Shown piece by piece: positions 6,581 to 14,962 of a DNA stretch of 64,000 nt. Made by a program: the position numbers and the translations under genes. The notes under the pieces were generated by a model. It was not told the origin of the DNA. It ran no database searches and worked only from the letters and a program-made list of their open reading frames with translations. Positions within the stretch are counted from its first letter, which is position 1. The number at the start of each line of letters is the position of its first letter. The DNA lies in assembly GCA_001769125.1 (NCBI GenBank), contig MEOG01000100.1, forward strand, positions 62,001-126,000, in the 5' to 3' direction. Source of the stretch: Bacteroidetes bacterium GWF2_35_48. GTDB lineage: Bacteria; Bacteroidota; Bacteroidia; Bacteroidales; GWF2-35-48.

Positions 6581-8761
6581 CTAATTAACGATTTTCATTT
6601 CTTCGATCAGATTTGTAGCTCCGGCAAATTTATCAACAATAAATAATACATAGCGGATGTCGCAAATAATGGTTTTCTGCAACTCCGTTTCAAATTTTAT
6701 ATCTCCGCTCATTGCTTCCCAGTTACCATCGAAAGCTGCTCCGATAAGCTCTCCGTTAGCATTAATACAGGGGCTTCCCGAATTCCCTCCGGTAATATCA
6801 TTATTTGTTGTGAAGCAAACACGTACTAAACCATCAGCAGGGTCGGCATATCTGCCAAAATCTTTCTTTTCATACAATGCTTTTAATTTAGCGTCAACAA
6901 TAAAGTCTGGGTCTTTTGGATTTTCTTTTTCCATAATACCTTTTATTGTAGTGTAATAGTTGTAATATACAGCATCAGCAGGGAAATAATCCCCAACTTT
7001 ACCATAGGTAAGTCTTATCGAAGAATTTGCATTCGGATAAAATACTTTATCTTTTTCCATTTCCATAAGCCCTGCAACAAAAAAACGCATTCCTTTATTT
7101 AAATCGGTAGAACTGTTTGACGCACGCGCAAGCTCAATATACTTTTCAATAACAGATTGGGTTAGGATATAAGCAGGATCTTTTTCAATAACTTTAGCTG
7201 AAGGTTTTGCAAGAAAATCATTAAATCTTTTTTCATCTGTAAAAATTGATTTTTCAAAAAGCTTATCAGCGTATTTCTGATAATCACCTTTAAATTTTTT
7301 CTGAATATCTTTTAATGCAGAAAAATGAAATTCTTCAGGAACATCGAGTGCATACATTTTCAACATTTCAACAAGAACTTTTTTATCTGTTGAAGCGTTA
7401 TAATCTTTATAAAATTCTTTTGCTGTTTTCTTTAAATCCTCAATCAGCCCGTCAATAATATCTTTTTTATCGGGAGTATTTTTCAATGTATTCGCAAGGA
7501 TTGTACACTGATAAGGAGCGAGCGTTATTTCAGCGCCCTGTAGCATAGATTCGAGCATATATTCATAAGCAATACTTGTTTGCTTTTTAGAATTAAAAGC
7601 CTTTTCAATCAAATCAAAAGCTTCTCCATAAGTTTCTTTTCTTGTTTCACTGGCATTAACCCATTTATCAAATTTATTTTCCAACTCTTTTTTCTGATCA
7701 TAAACACCAAGTCTTTTTAAGCCTTTGTTTTGTCCAATGCTGTATTTCCAATAATTTGAAGACTGTGCATATTTTGAGGCATACATGATTCTTATTTTAT
7801 CATCAACCTCCATATCTTTTCTTAAAATATCGAGTTTTGCAGTACGAACTTTTATGCGAATAGGATTAGAACGCTCAATATTTTCTTCAACTTCCCACGA
7901 AGTCATGAAACGTTTTGTAGTACCGGGAAATCCGAGAATCATTGCATAGTCATCTTTTTTCACTCCTTTTAATGAAACAGGTAAAAAATGACGGGGTTTG
8001 TAGGGTAAATTATCTTTTGAATATTTTGCAGGCTTTCCATCAGGTCCCATATAGATACGAAGCATCGAAAAGTCGCCTGTATGGCGCGGCCACATCCAGT
8101 TATCTGTATCGCCACCAAATTTTCCTATTGATGATGGAGGCGCTCCAACTAAACGAATATCAAGAAATGTTTCATACACGAAAAGAAAATACTGATTGCC
8201 GTCAAACATTGGTTTCACAAAACAAGAATATCCGGTTTCCTTTCCGGCTTCCTTCTCAATTTCTTTTGCAATTTTTTTAATTTTTGAAGACCTGTCTGAT
8301 TCTGTCATTTCCGGCTTTACTTCTGCCAAAACTCTTGCTGTAACATCTTCCATCCGTATCAGAATAGATGCCGACATTTCAGCATTAGACAATTCGTCTG
8401 TTTTGGTTTTTGCCCAAAAACCATCTTTAAGATAATCGTGATCTAACGAACTATGCTGCTGTATCGCATCATACGCACAGTGATGATTCGTGAGCATCAG
8501 ACCCTGATCTGAAATTAATTCTGCAGTACAGAAAAAACCTCCTTGCTGAATATATTGTGAATTACTCAAACCAACTATTGCATCTTTAAGGCTGGCTTTG
8601 TTTATATTATAAATATCATCGGGAGTCAGGCGTAAACCCATGGCTTTCATTTTTTCATAATTTTTCCCTATCAGAGAAAGCAGCCACATCCCCTCATCTG
8701 CCTTAATGTTTACATTAAAGGCGATTAAAAAACTGATTACTAAAACGCTTATCTTTTTCAT
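6581..8761 (-). CDS. S46-family dipeptidyl-peptidase, DPP7-like
   Basis: A secreted or periplasmic serine exopeptidase that removes dipeptides from oligopeptide N-termini, typical of protein-degrading Bacteroidota. The 726-residue product has a signal peptide (cleavage after about residue 21). The catalytic His motif TNHHCAYDAI is at 91-100, the Asp motif GGDTDNWMWPRHTGDF lies around residue 210-230, and the nucleophile motif TGGNSGSP has Ser at ~661. This matches S46 (DPP7/DPP11) length and order. The residue thought to set P1 preference lies in AAFDGNWE (Gly ~679). From family knowledge, Gly goes with hydrophobic P1 (DPP7) and Arg with Asp/Glu (DPP11), so DPP7-type specificity is inferred. 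It is a single-gene unit with its own terminator. Confidence 0.93.
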   Translation of the reverse strand: MKKISVLVISFLIAFNVNIKADEGMWLLSLIGKNYEKMKAMGLRLTPDDIYNINKASLKDAIVGLSNSQYIQQGGFFCTAELISDQGLMLTNHHCAYDAIQQHSSLDHDYLKDGFWAKTKTDELSNAEMSASILIRMEDVTARVLAEVKPEMTESDRSSKIKKIAKEIEKEAGKETGYSCFVKPMFDGNQYFLFVYETFLDIRLVGAPPSSIGKFGGDTDNWMWPRHTGDFSMLRIYMGPDGKPAKYSKDNLPYKPRHFLPVSLKGVKKDDYAMILGFPGTTKRFMTSWEVEENIERSNPIRIKVRTAKLDILRKDMEVDDKIRIMYASKYAQSSNYWKYSIGQNKGLKRLGVYDQKKELENKFDKWVNASETRKETYGEAFDLIEKAFNSKKQTSIAYEYMLESMLQGAEITLAPYQCTILANTLKNTPDKKDIIDGLIEDLKKTAKEFYKDYNASTDKKVLVEMLKMYALDVPEEFHFSALKDIQKKFKGDYQKYADKLFEKSIFTDEKRFNDFLAKPSAKVIEKDPAYILTQSVIEKYIELARASNSSTDLNKGMRFFVAGLMEMEKDKVFYPNANSSIRLTYGKVGDYFPADAVYYNYYTTIKGIMEKENPKDPDFIVDAKLKALYEKKDFGRYADPADGLVRVCFTTNNDITGGNSGSPCINANGELIGAAFDGNWEAMSGDIKFETELQKTIICDIRYVLFIVDKFAGATNLIEEMKIVN

Positions 8762-8810
8762 TTTTCAAATTTTTATTATGTACAAAGAAAAAAATTTATA
8801 AATGCAATTA

Positions 8811-8818
8811 CAAATTTA
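8811..8818 (-). promoter_or_regulatory. Possible -7 box of the S46 peptidase promoter
   Basis: Minus-strand TAAATTTG matches the Bacteroidetes -7 consensus TAnnTTTG about 50 bp upstream of the start codon. No convincing -33 TTG was found at the usual spacing. Confidence 0.4.
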
Positions 8819-8916
8819 ATCTATCTTTTTATTCTATTATTATGAAATCGGTCAAATATTCATATTCATCGGTCAAATTGAGTTTTTATTTTTTTTCAAT
8901 TTTAAAATGTATTCTT

Positions 8917-9057
8917 GAGTCAACTCCGAAAAAATACTCCCGCTGATTACGCTGATTAACGCAGATAAATCTCATTTTGATTATCAGTTAATTACATCTG
9001 CGGAAATCTGCGATATCTGCGGGAAAAATATAAAAAGATACTTTTCGGAGGAGACTC
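8917..9057. mobile_element. MITE-like element, 141 bp, with 6-bp target duplication
   Basis: Terminal inverted repeats start GAGTCaaCTCCGAAAA at the left and GAGTCtcCTCCGAAAA (reverse complement) at the right. The pairing continues inward through CCCGC and ATCTGCG blocks, so almost the whole element is palindromic. It is flanked by direct repeats ATTCTT at 8911-8916 and 9058-9063, the expected trace of transposition. There is no coding capacity. The rest of the 8.8-9.3 kb gap shows no gene. Confidence 0.75.
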
Positions 9058-9308
9058 ATTCTTGAATTATTTGCCGTACTCAGGATGGATTGCCACTGAA
9101 CTGCCTTGTGGATTTTACTTATGTATAATGACATACAGGTTAGGCATATTTACATTTATTATCATAGATTTGAATTTTTTGTAAATTTTCCCCTACGCTC
9201 AATGCAGCCCTGAAGTTTCTTTGAGTGTAGAGAGCAAGGATATGATGATATTTCTCATGGATAAACCCGGTTTTGTGAAAAAAAAGATTCGATATGAAAA
9301 AATCAGAC

Positions 9309-9316
9309 TAAATTTG
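9309..9316 (+). promoter_or_regulatory. Possible -7 box of the moeA promoter
   Basis: TAAATTTG lies about 24 bp upstream of the moeA ATG and fits the TAnnTTTG consensus. The -33 element is weak. Confidence 0.45.
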
Positions 9317-9339
9317 CATTTTTGGAAAAATTTTGAAAA

Positions 9340-10515
9340 ATGATACCTTTTGAAAAAGCCCTTGATATTGTAATTTCGTCTGCACGGGAATTAACAAATG
9401 AACGTATTCCGATGATAAATGCATCAGGCAGAATACTGGCAGAAGATGTGATTTCGGATACAGACATGCCTCCCTTTCATAAATCTGCAGTTGATGGATT
9501 CGCTTGTAAAAAGTGCGATATCAGAATGCCCCTTGAAGTTATTGAAACAATTGCTGCCGGAAAAATTCCTGAAAAAAAAATTGAATCCGGACAGTGTTCA
9601 AAAATAATGACCGGAGCCATGTTGCCTGACGGAGCCGATTGTGTAGTAATGGTAGAATTCAGTGAACGCAATTCTGAAAATAAAGTGGTTTTTTCTATCA
9701 AAGAAACATCTGATAATATTTGTTACAAAGGGGAAGATGTAAAAAAAGAAATGACTGTATTAAAAAAAGGTACACGAATAACACCCGCTCATATAGCAGT
9801 AATGGCTTCTGTTGGTTGTACAAATCCGCTTGTATCCAGAAAACCAAATGTAGCAATTCTTACTACCGGAGATGAGCTGATTGAGCCATCTGAACCAATT
9901 TCAGGTGCGCAGATTAGAAACAGCAATGCTTATCAGTTAATAGCGCAGGCAGAAAAATGCAATGTCAATACGAACTATTGCGGTATTGTTTCAGATATTG
10001 AATCCGTTCTTGAAAAAGAAATTGAAAAAGCGCATCAGCAAAACGATGTTATTCTTTTAACCGGTGGCGTCTCTATGGGAGACTTTGATTTTGTACCTGC
10101 AATTTTAAAAAAACTTGGCTTTGATATTCTTTTTCACAGCATCGCCGTACAACCCGGGAAACCGACTCTTTTTGCTAAAAAAGGAAACGTATTTTGTTTT
10201 GGTCTTCCGGGAAATCCGGTTTCCTCTTTTTTACAATTTGAGCTTTTAGTAAAACCATTGCTTTTAAAATTATCAGGAAACCAATATCAGCCCTTGAATT
10301 TAAAATTACCCCTTGCAGAAAATTTCTCCCGCAGAAGGACAGAAAGACTTGCAATTGTGCCGGTAATCATAAATAATGAAAGTAAAATAATTCAACCAGA
10401 CTATCATGGTTCAGCGCATATTCATGCACTAACAGAAGCGAACGCGATGATGTTTGTTCCGGTTGGAGTTTCGTCAATTAATAAAGGAGAACTTGTGCAT
10501 GTTAGACCCTTATAA
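9340..10515 (+). CDS. moeA: Molybdopterin molybdotransferase MoeA
   Basis: MoeA inserts molybdate into adenylated molybdopterin to form molybdenum cofactor. The 391-residue product shows the N-terminal family motif DTDMPPFHKSAVDGFA (~41-56) and GAMLPDGADCVVMVE (~92-106). The MoCF-type domain follows, with AILTTGDEL, ISGAQIRNSN and the glycine-rich LTGGVSMGDFDFV (~240-252). The proline-rich FCFGLPGNPVSSFLQFE is at ~287-303 and a C-terminal domain IV completes the protein. The length is normal. It overlaps moaA by 17 bp and they form an operon. No other Moco genes (moaC, moaE, mogA) or molybdoenzymes are in the window. Confidence 0.95.
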   Translation: MIPFEKALDIVISSARELTNERIPMINASGRILAEDVISDTDMPPFHKSAVDGFACKKCDIRMPLEVIETIAAGKIPEKKIESGQCSKIMTGAMLPDGADCVVMVEFSERNSENKVVFSIKETSDNICYKGEDVKKEMTVLKKGTRITPAHIAVMASVGCTNPLVSRKPNVAILTTGDELIEPSEPISGAQIRNSNAYQLIAQAEKCNVNTNYCGIVSDIESVLEKEIEKAHQQNDVILLTGGVSMGDFDFVPAILKKLGFDILFHSIAVQPGKPTLFAKKGNVFCFGLPGNPVSSFLQFELLVKPLLLKLSGNQYQPLNLKLPLAENFSRRRTERLAIVPVIINNESKIIQPDYHGSAHIHALTEANAMMFVPVGVSSINKGELVHVRPL

Positions 10516-11299
10516 CAGAAATATAAATTATCTGCGCATTTCAGTTACCGACCGATGCAACCTTCGTTGCCAATACTGTATGCCGGAAGAAGGTGTTAAA
10601 CGTTTTAGGCACGAAGACATTATTTCATTTGAAGAAATTGTTGAAGTTGTTAAAGTGGGTGTTTCTTTCGGAATTAATAAGATTCGAATTACAGGAGGAG
10701 AGCCTCTGGTGAGAAAAGGCATTGTTAATCTTGTCGAAATGTTATTTGAAATAAATGGAATTGAAGAACTGACAATGACAAGCAATGCTGTTTTATTAGA
10801 TAAATTCGCACTCCCTCTTAAAAATGCCGGACTTATGCGTATCAATATCAGTCTTGATACCTTAGACCCTGAAAAATATAAAGAAATTACCAGAGGCGGA
10901 AATATTGAAGATGTACTAAGAGGTATCGAAGCGGCAAAAAATGCAGGACTTACTCCAATTAAATTAAATTGCGTTGTACATCAATCTTCACAGGAAGAAG
11001 ATGCGCAAATGGTAAAAGAATTCGCTGAAAAAAATAATTTTTCAGTTCGTTTTATCCACCAGATGCAGCTTGACAAAGGCGATTTTTCCATTGTGGAAGG
11101 AGGAGATGGTGGCAATTGCGCGCAGTGCAATCGTTTACGACTGACAGCAAATGGATTTATTAAGCCCTGCCTTTTTAGTAATATCGGATATTCAATAAGA
11201 GAACACGACATTGAAAGTGTTTTCAGAAAAGCAATCGCTGAAAAACCCGCATGCGGAACAGTTAACACGAAAGGCGATTTTTATAATATTGGGGGATGA
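10499..11299 (+). CDS. moaA: GTP 3',8-cyclase MoaA, short form
   Basis: MoaA is the radical-SAM enzyme that starts molybdenum cofactor synthesis from GTP. The start is the ATG at 10499, preceded by AAAGGAG inside the end of moeA. The N-terminal cluster Cys are C20, C24 and C27 (TDRCNLRCQYC), the SAM motif is ITGGEPLVRK, and the C-terminal cluster CAQC...C is at ~207, 210 and 224. The protein ends in the conserved Gly-Gly tail (YNIGG). At 266 residues it is about 50-60 shorter than typical MoaA. The segment between VRFIHQM and the second cluster is reduced to about 20 residues. All catalytic Cys are kept, so it may be a compact functional form, or a divergent paralog. Confidence 0.88.
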   Translation: MLDPYNRNINYLRISVTDRCNLRCQYCMPEEGVKRFRHEDIISFEEIVEVVKVGVSFGINKIRITGGEPLVRKGIVNLVEMLFEINGIEELTMTSNAVLLDKFALPLKNAGLMRINISLDTLDPEKYKEITRGGNIEDVLRGIEAAKNAGLTPIKLNCVVHQSSQEEDAQMVKEFAEKNNFSVRFIHQMQLDKGDFSIVEGGDGGNCAQCNRLRLTANGFIKPCLFSNIGYSIREHDIESVFRKAIAEKPACGTVNTKGDFYNIGG

Positions 11300-11456
11300 G
11301 TTGATTTGAAGATAAGTTCTGAGTTCCGAGTTCCGGGTTCCGAGTTTTCGCAGGTTGAGCGGTAATCGAACGAGACTGTATATGGTGTCAACAGTAATTA
11401 AAAGCTTGTCCTGTCAAAAATAATGTTTGCTTATGAAACAAAAAAAGCTGTACCTG

Positions 11457-11514
11457 TTTGTACGAAAATAACATATAAAGTACAACTTTGTTGTTACATG
11501 GGTATACGTACAAA
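11457..11514. repeat. Imperfect hairpin before the GTTAGC site
   Basis: Arms TTTGTACG (11457-11464) and CGTACAAA (11507-11514) enclose a second pair, TAACA and TGTTA. It lies a few bases before the GTTAGC at 11518 and could be part of the cassette boundary or an operator for the RhuM-Fic gene. Confidence 0.5.
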
Positions 11515-11517
11515 GGA

Positions 11518-11532
11518 GTTAGCGAGCATTAA
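11518..11532 (+). repeat. Left copy of GTTAGCGAGC inverted repeat flanking RhuM-Fic
   Basis: GTTAGCGAGCATTAA here is the near-perfect reverse complement of 12569-12583 (TTAACGCTCGCTAAC), on the far side of the RhuM-Fic gene. The pair bounds the gene like cassette core sites. Confidence 0.65.
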
Positions 11533-11562
11533 CAGGCATTTTCTACAAATTAATAATCTTAT

Positions 11563-11570
11563 TATCTTTG
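11563..11570 (+). promoter_or_regulatory. Possible -7 box for the RhuM-Fic gene
   Basis: TATCTTTG fits TAnnTTTG and lies only 15 bp before the ATG, implying a very short leader. A promoter inside the putative cassette would let the gene be expressed wherever it lands. Confidence 0.4.
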
Positions 11571-11585
11571 AGAAAAAAACAAGTT

Positions 11586-12572
11586 ATGTCTGAAATAAAA
11601 ATATATACTACAAAAGATGGTCAAACTGAAATAGATGTAAAATTAGATAATGAGACTGTATGGCTAAATCTAATGCAATTAACTGAATTGTTTCAACGAG
11701 ATAAATCTGTAATTTCAAGACATATAACTAATTTGTATAATGAAAATGAATTAAATAGGAATTCAACTGTTGCTAAATTTGCAACAGTTCAAAAAGAAGG
11801 GTGTAGAGAGATTAAAAGAGATGTTGAATATTACAATCTCGACGTTATCATTTCCGTGGGATATAGAGTTAAATCACAACGTGGGACACAATTTAGAATA
11901 TGGGCAAATACAATATTAAAGGACTATTTAATTAAAGGTTATTCTTTAGATAAAAAGAGATTGACAAAACAAACTATACAACTAAAAGAATTACAAGAAA
12001 CAGTAAAAATTTTAGGAACAGTATTAAATTATAAAGAATTATCAAATGACGAAAGTACAGGATTATTAAAAATAATATCTGATTATGCTCATGCATTAGA
12101 TATTCTTGATAGGTATGATTACCAAACATTGGAAATAACCAATACAACAAATAAATCATTATACCGATTATCATATACTGAGGCAGTAAAACTCATTAAA
12201 AAAGCAAAAAATGTATTTGGCAATAGTAAATTATTTGGACATGAAAAAGATGATTCTTTCAAAAGTTCAATAGCTGTAATTTACCAAACGTTTGACAATG
12301 TAGACTTGTACCCAAGTGTAGAAGAAAAGGCTGCAAATTTACTTTATTTTATTACAAAAAATCATTCATTTACCGATGGTAATAAAAGAATTGCTGCGTT
12401 TATCTTTTTATATTTTTTGGAAAAGAATGAATTGTTATTTGACCAATTTGGTAAAAAGAGAATTCCTGACAATGCTTTAGTTGCATTGACTTTGATGATT
12501 GCAGTAAGCAAGTCAGAAGAGAAAGATATAATGATTAAAGTAATTGTAAATTTAATAAATCGGAATAATTAA
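11586..12572 (+). CDS. RhuM-family protein with C-terminal Fic/Doc domain
   Basis: A 328-residue two-domain protein. The N-terminal ~120 residues are RhuM-like (IKIYTTKDGQ, ETVWLNLMQLTELF, YYNLDVIISVGYRV, GTQFRIWANTILKDYL), a module resembling DNA-binding Bro/KilA-type regulators. The C-terminal domain carries the Fic/Doc motif HSFTDGNKR at ~260-268. That DGNKR form is closer to Doc than to the AMPylating HPFxxGNGR, so transfer chemistry of the Doc type (phosphorylation of a translation factor) is possible but inferred. The start is the ATG at 11586; a TTG six codons upstream is less likely. No separate antitoxin lies beside it. It is isolated from its neighbours, AT-rich and bounded by inverted sites, all suggesting transfer. 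A related RhuM N-terminus occurs at 43.2 kb. Confidence 0.88.
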   Translation: MSEIKIYTTKDGQTEIDVKLDNETVWLNLMQLTELFQRDKSVISRHITNLYNENELNRNSTVAKFATVQKEGCREIKRDVEYYNLDVIISVGYRVKSQRGTQFRIWANTILKDYLIKGYSLDKKRLTKQTIQLKELQETVKILGTVLNYKELSNDESTGLLKIISDYAHALDILDRYDYQTLEITNTTNKSLYRLSYTEAVKLIKKAKNVFGNSKLFGHEKDDSFKSSIAVIYQTFDNVDLYPSVEEKAANLLYFITKNHSFTDGNKRIAAFIFLYFLEKNELLFDQFGKKRIPDNALVALTLMIAVSKSEEKDIMIKVIVNLINRNN

Positions 12573-12577
12573 CGCTC

Positions 12578-13016
12578 GCTAACACGCAATATTTGGATTT
12601 TGCGCAAGCATCTGTTACAATTATAACGCTAAGGCTTCGCCTACCTGCTTGCAGCTACCGTGTGGACACAAATATGGCATATCTTGAAATTTTTCTTATT
12701 ATTGTAAAACCGACTCCAGAGGAGTCGAATGCCTGCCTTGCCGGTCAGGCGGGTTTATAACCCCGAGCTACGGTTATTGAGCGAAGTCGAAATAAGCTCG
12801 GAGTATAAACGAATGATAATAAAAAAGATTTTGGCGGAAAATTTGCACAATTCCTATGCTAAACCTGGCAATAAAATATAAGTATGCAAATTTTGTGACA
12901 AAATCCAGCTAAAAAAAAGATGTGTCCACACGGTAGCTGCTTGCAGACAGGCAAGTGTACGTTTTGGTAAAGTTTTATAACAGCGCAAAACCCCAACCTA
13001 TTGTGGGCACGTTAGC
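12578..13016. other. attC-like imperfect palindrome interrupted by a MITE
   Basis: The segment begins GCTAAC (12578) and ends GTTAGC (13016). The outer arms 12578-12605 and 12983-13016 pair imperfectly over about 28-34 bases, sharing GCTAAC, AATA, TTGG and TTTTGCGC blocks. Removing the inserted MITE and one target copy leaves about 147 bp. That size and layout (core, large palindrome, inverse core, directly after a gene) are those of integron attC sites. The cores differ somewhat from the GTTRRRY consensus and no integrase is in the window, so this is a resemblance rather than an identification. The 540-bp gap holds no gene. Confidence 0.5.
12654..12937. mobile_element. MITE-like element, 284 bp, with 8-bp target duplication
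   Basis: Perfect 17-bp terminal inverted repeats read GCTACCGTGTGGACACA inward (12654-12670 and complement at 12921-12937). Direct repeats TGCTTGCA at 12646-12653 and 12938-12945 flank it. The interior is non-coding and contains a CCTGCC-type hairpin and the dispersed motif TTGAGCGAAGTCGAAA (12777-12792). It is inserted in the attC-like palindrome behind the RhuM-Fic gene. The parent transposase is not in the window; 8-bp duplications are made by several IS families. Confidence 0.85.
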
Positions 13017-13115
13017 ATCAATGGGATGAAAAAACTTCATATATACGAATTATTGCGTAGTAAAATAAATGAATAACCAAAATTAAGCTTTCATTAAATT
13101 CTAAAATTATCGAAT

Positions 13116-13793
13116 ATGATATCAAAAACAATTTTAAAATTTTTGCGCAATTTAAAACAAAATAATTGCAAAGAATGGTTTGACGCAAATAAGAGTAGAT
13201 ACGAAGAAGCCAAAAAAGAGTTTGACCATTTTATTTCTTATCTGATACCGCAGATTGCAAAATTTGATAAGGATATTTCCGATGTAACATCAAAAGAATG
13301 CTTGTTCAGAATCTACAAGGATGTTCGTTTTTCCAAAGATAAAACGCCTTACAAAACACATTTCGGGGCTTATATTGCTCCGGGAGGAAGAAAAAGTCCC
13401 TTCGGCGGATATTATGTGCATATAGAACCGGGCGGAAGTTTTCTTGCAGGAGGAATCTACATGCCGGAACCAAAAATTTTAAAAGCCGTACGTGAAGAAA
13501 TTGCAGATAATATTGGCACTTTCAACAAAATCATCTTTGATAAAAAATTCAAATCAAAATTCGGAGATTTGTGGGGAGACAGCCTGAAGACAATTCCCAA
13601 AGGTTTTCCAAAAGATTTTCCATATCCTAAGCTTCTGAAATTAAAAAGTTATTGCCCGCTTGTTAATCTAAAAGATGCTGAAGTTTTAAAACCCGGTTAT
13701 CCAGCTTTTGCTATAGAAACATTCAAAGAAATATATCCCTTCAATAAATTTATAAATAAAGTAGTTCATTTTGTACTTGAAGAAAATTCTTAA
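13116..13793 (+). CDS. DUF2461 (TIGR02453-type) protein
   Basis: A 225-residue cytosolic protein of the DUF2461 family, common in Bacteroidota and of unknown function. The family pattern is clear: FLRNLKQNNCKEWFDANKSRYEEAK at the N-terminus (as two shorter blocks), then FRIYKDVRFSKDKTPYKTHF (~67-86). APGGRKSPFGGYYVHIEPG and SFLAGGIYMPEP follow. Length and order match family members. It lies 20 bp upstream of thiL on the same strand, so the pair is probably co-transcribed, although a functional link to thiamine is not known. Assignment to the family is firm. Confidence 0.9.
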   Translation: MISKTILKFLRNLKQNNCKEWFDANKSRYEEAKKEFDHFISYLIPQIAKFDKDISDVTSKECLFRIYKDVRFSKDKTPYKTHFGAYIAPGGRKSPFGGYYVHIEPGGSFLAGGIYMPEPKILKAVREEIADNIGTFNKIIFDKKFKSKFGDLWGDSLKTIPKGFPKDFPYPKLLKLKSYCPLVNLKDAEVLKPGYPAFAIETFKEIYPFNKFINKVVHFVLEENS

Positions 13794-13813
13794 TACCTGA
13801 AATAAATAAACTC

Positions 13814-14857
13814 ATGAATAAAGAAAAACAATATCTTTCAATTTCTGATCTTGGCGAATTTGGATTAATAAAACATCTGACAGAAAAAATTCAAATAAAA
13901 AATAGCAGCACAATTAAAGGAGTGGGCGATGACGCTGCCGTTATATCTTGTCCCGACAAACAACTCGTTGTTACAACAGATCTTTTGCTGGAAGGCGTGC
14001 ATTTCGATTTAATGTACACACCGCTAAAACACTTGGGTTACAAGGCAGTTGTTGTAAACCTTTCTGATGTTTATGCAATGAACGCACAACCAAAGCAAAT
14101 TACGGTTTCTGTTGGTATTTCATCCAAAATAACGTTGGATATGCTTGAAGAGTTCTACTCCGGCATTTATCTAGCCTGTGAAAAATATGGAGTTGACCTT
14201 GTAGGAGGAGACACATCTACATCGCTGACAGGATTTACAATAAGTATAACCGCAATTGGAGAAGCTGCATCTGAGGAAATTGTATACAGAAACGGCGCTC
14301 AAGAAAACGACCTTATATGTGTATCGGGAGATTTGGGAGGCGCTTACCTTGGTCTTCTTTTGCTTGAAAGAGAAAAAGAAGTTTTTAAGGTAAATCCAAA
14401 TGCACAGCCCGATTTTAAAGACCACGAATATGTTTTGGAAAGATTGCTGAAACCCGAAGCGCGAAAAGAAATTATTACCCACCTGAAAGAATTGGGAATT
14501 AAGCCTACTTCTATGATTGACATTTCAGATGGCTTGTCTTCTGAATTGATACATATCTGCCAAAATTCCCATTGCGGCTGTAAAATTTTTCTTGAAAGAA
14601 TTCCGGTTGATATTGACACCGGAAGAGTTGCCGAAATGTTCAATATTGAACCGATGACCTGCGCTTTAAATGGAGGAGAAGACTATGAATTACTTTTTAC
14701 GGTTCCGATAGAATACCATGATATCATAAGAGGAAATCTTAATTTTACTGTAATCGGACATATCACTTCTGCATCTGAAGGGATGATGGCTGTTTCTTCT
14801 TCAGGAAGCCTGATTGAGCTGAAAGCGCAGGGATGGAATGCTTTTCTGAAGCAGTAA
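13814..14857 (+). CDS. thiL: Thiamine-monophosphate kinase ThiL
   Basis: ThiL phosphorylates thiamine monophosphate to thiamine pyrophosphate with ATP, the last step of the pathway. The 347-residue protein shows the AIR-synthase-like fold motifs. These are GVGDDAAVI (~36-44), TTDLLLEGVHFD (~54-65, metal-binding Asp), NLSDVYAMNAQP (~82-93), GGDTSTS (~131-137), SMIDISDGLSSELIHI (~235-250) and NGGEDYELLFTV (~286-297). All ATP- and metal-binding acidic residues seen in the family appear to be present. A thiS gene is found far away at 63.4 kb. Transcription ends at a shared bidirectional terminator. Length and motifs are normal. Confidence 0.95.
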   Translation: MNKEKQYLSISDLGEFGLIKHLTEKIQIKNSSTIKGVGDDAAVISCPDKQLVVTTDLLLEGVHFDLMYTPLKHLGYKAVVVNLSDVYAMNAQPKQITVSVGISSKITLDMLEEFYSGIYLACEKYGVDLVGGDTSTSLTGFTISITAIGEAASEEIVYRNGAQENDLICVSGDLGGAYLGLLLLEREKEVFKVNPNAQPDFKDHEYVLERLLKPEARKEIITHLKELGIKPTSMIDISDGLSSELIHICQNSHCGCKIFLERIPVDIDTGRVAEMFNIEPMTCALNGGEDYELLFTVPIEYHDIIRGNLNFTVIGHITSASEGMMAVSSSGSLIELKAQGWNAFLKQ

Positions 14858-14903
14858 GGATTCAATGTTGATGCGTGAAGAGAATATGCTGATTTCTGAA
14901 AAC

Positions 14904-14940
14904 AAAAAAAGTGCCCGTTTGAAATTCCGGACACTTTTTT
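14904..14940. terminator. Bidirectional terminator between thiL and the acyl-CoA operon
   Basis: An A-rich tract, the stem AGTG(c/t)CCG...CCGGACACT and a T-rich tract form a hairpin usable on both strands. It lies between two convergent transcripts. Confidence 0.8.
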
Positions 14941-14962
14941 CACAAAACATTTTTCAATCAAA

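Noticed and set aside
11395-13020. Complete integron or CRISPR-like array around the RhuM-Fic gene
   Set aside because: Only one cassette-like unit is seen, no integrase is present, and no regularly spaced repeats occur, so only an attC-like resemblance is claimed.
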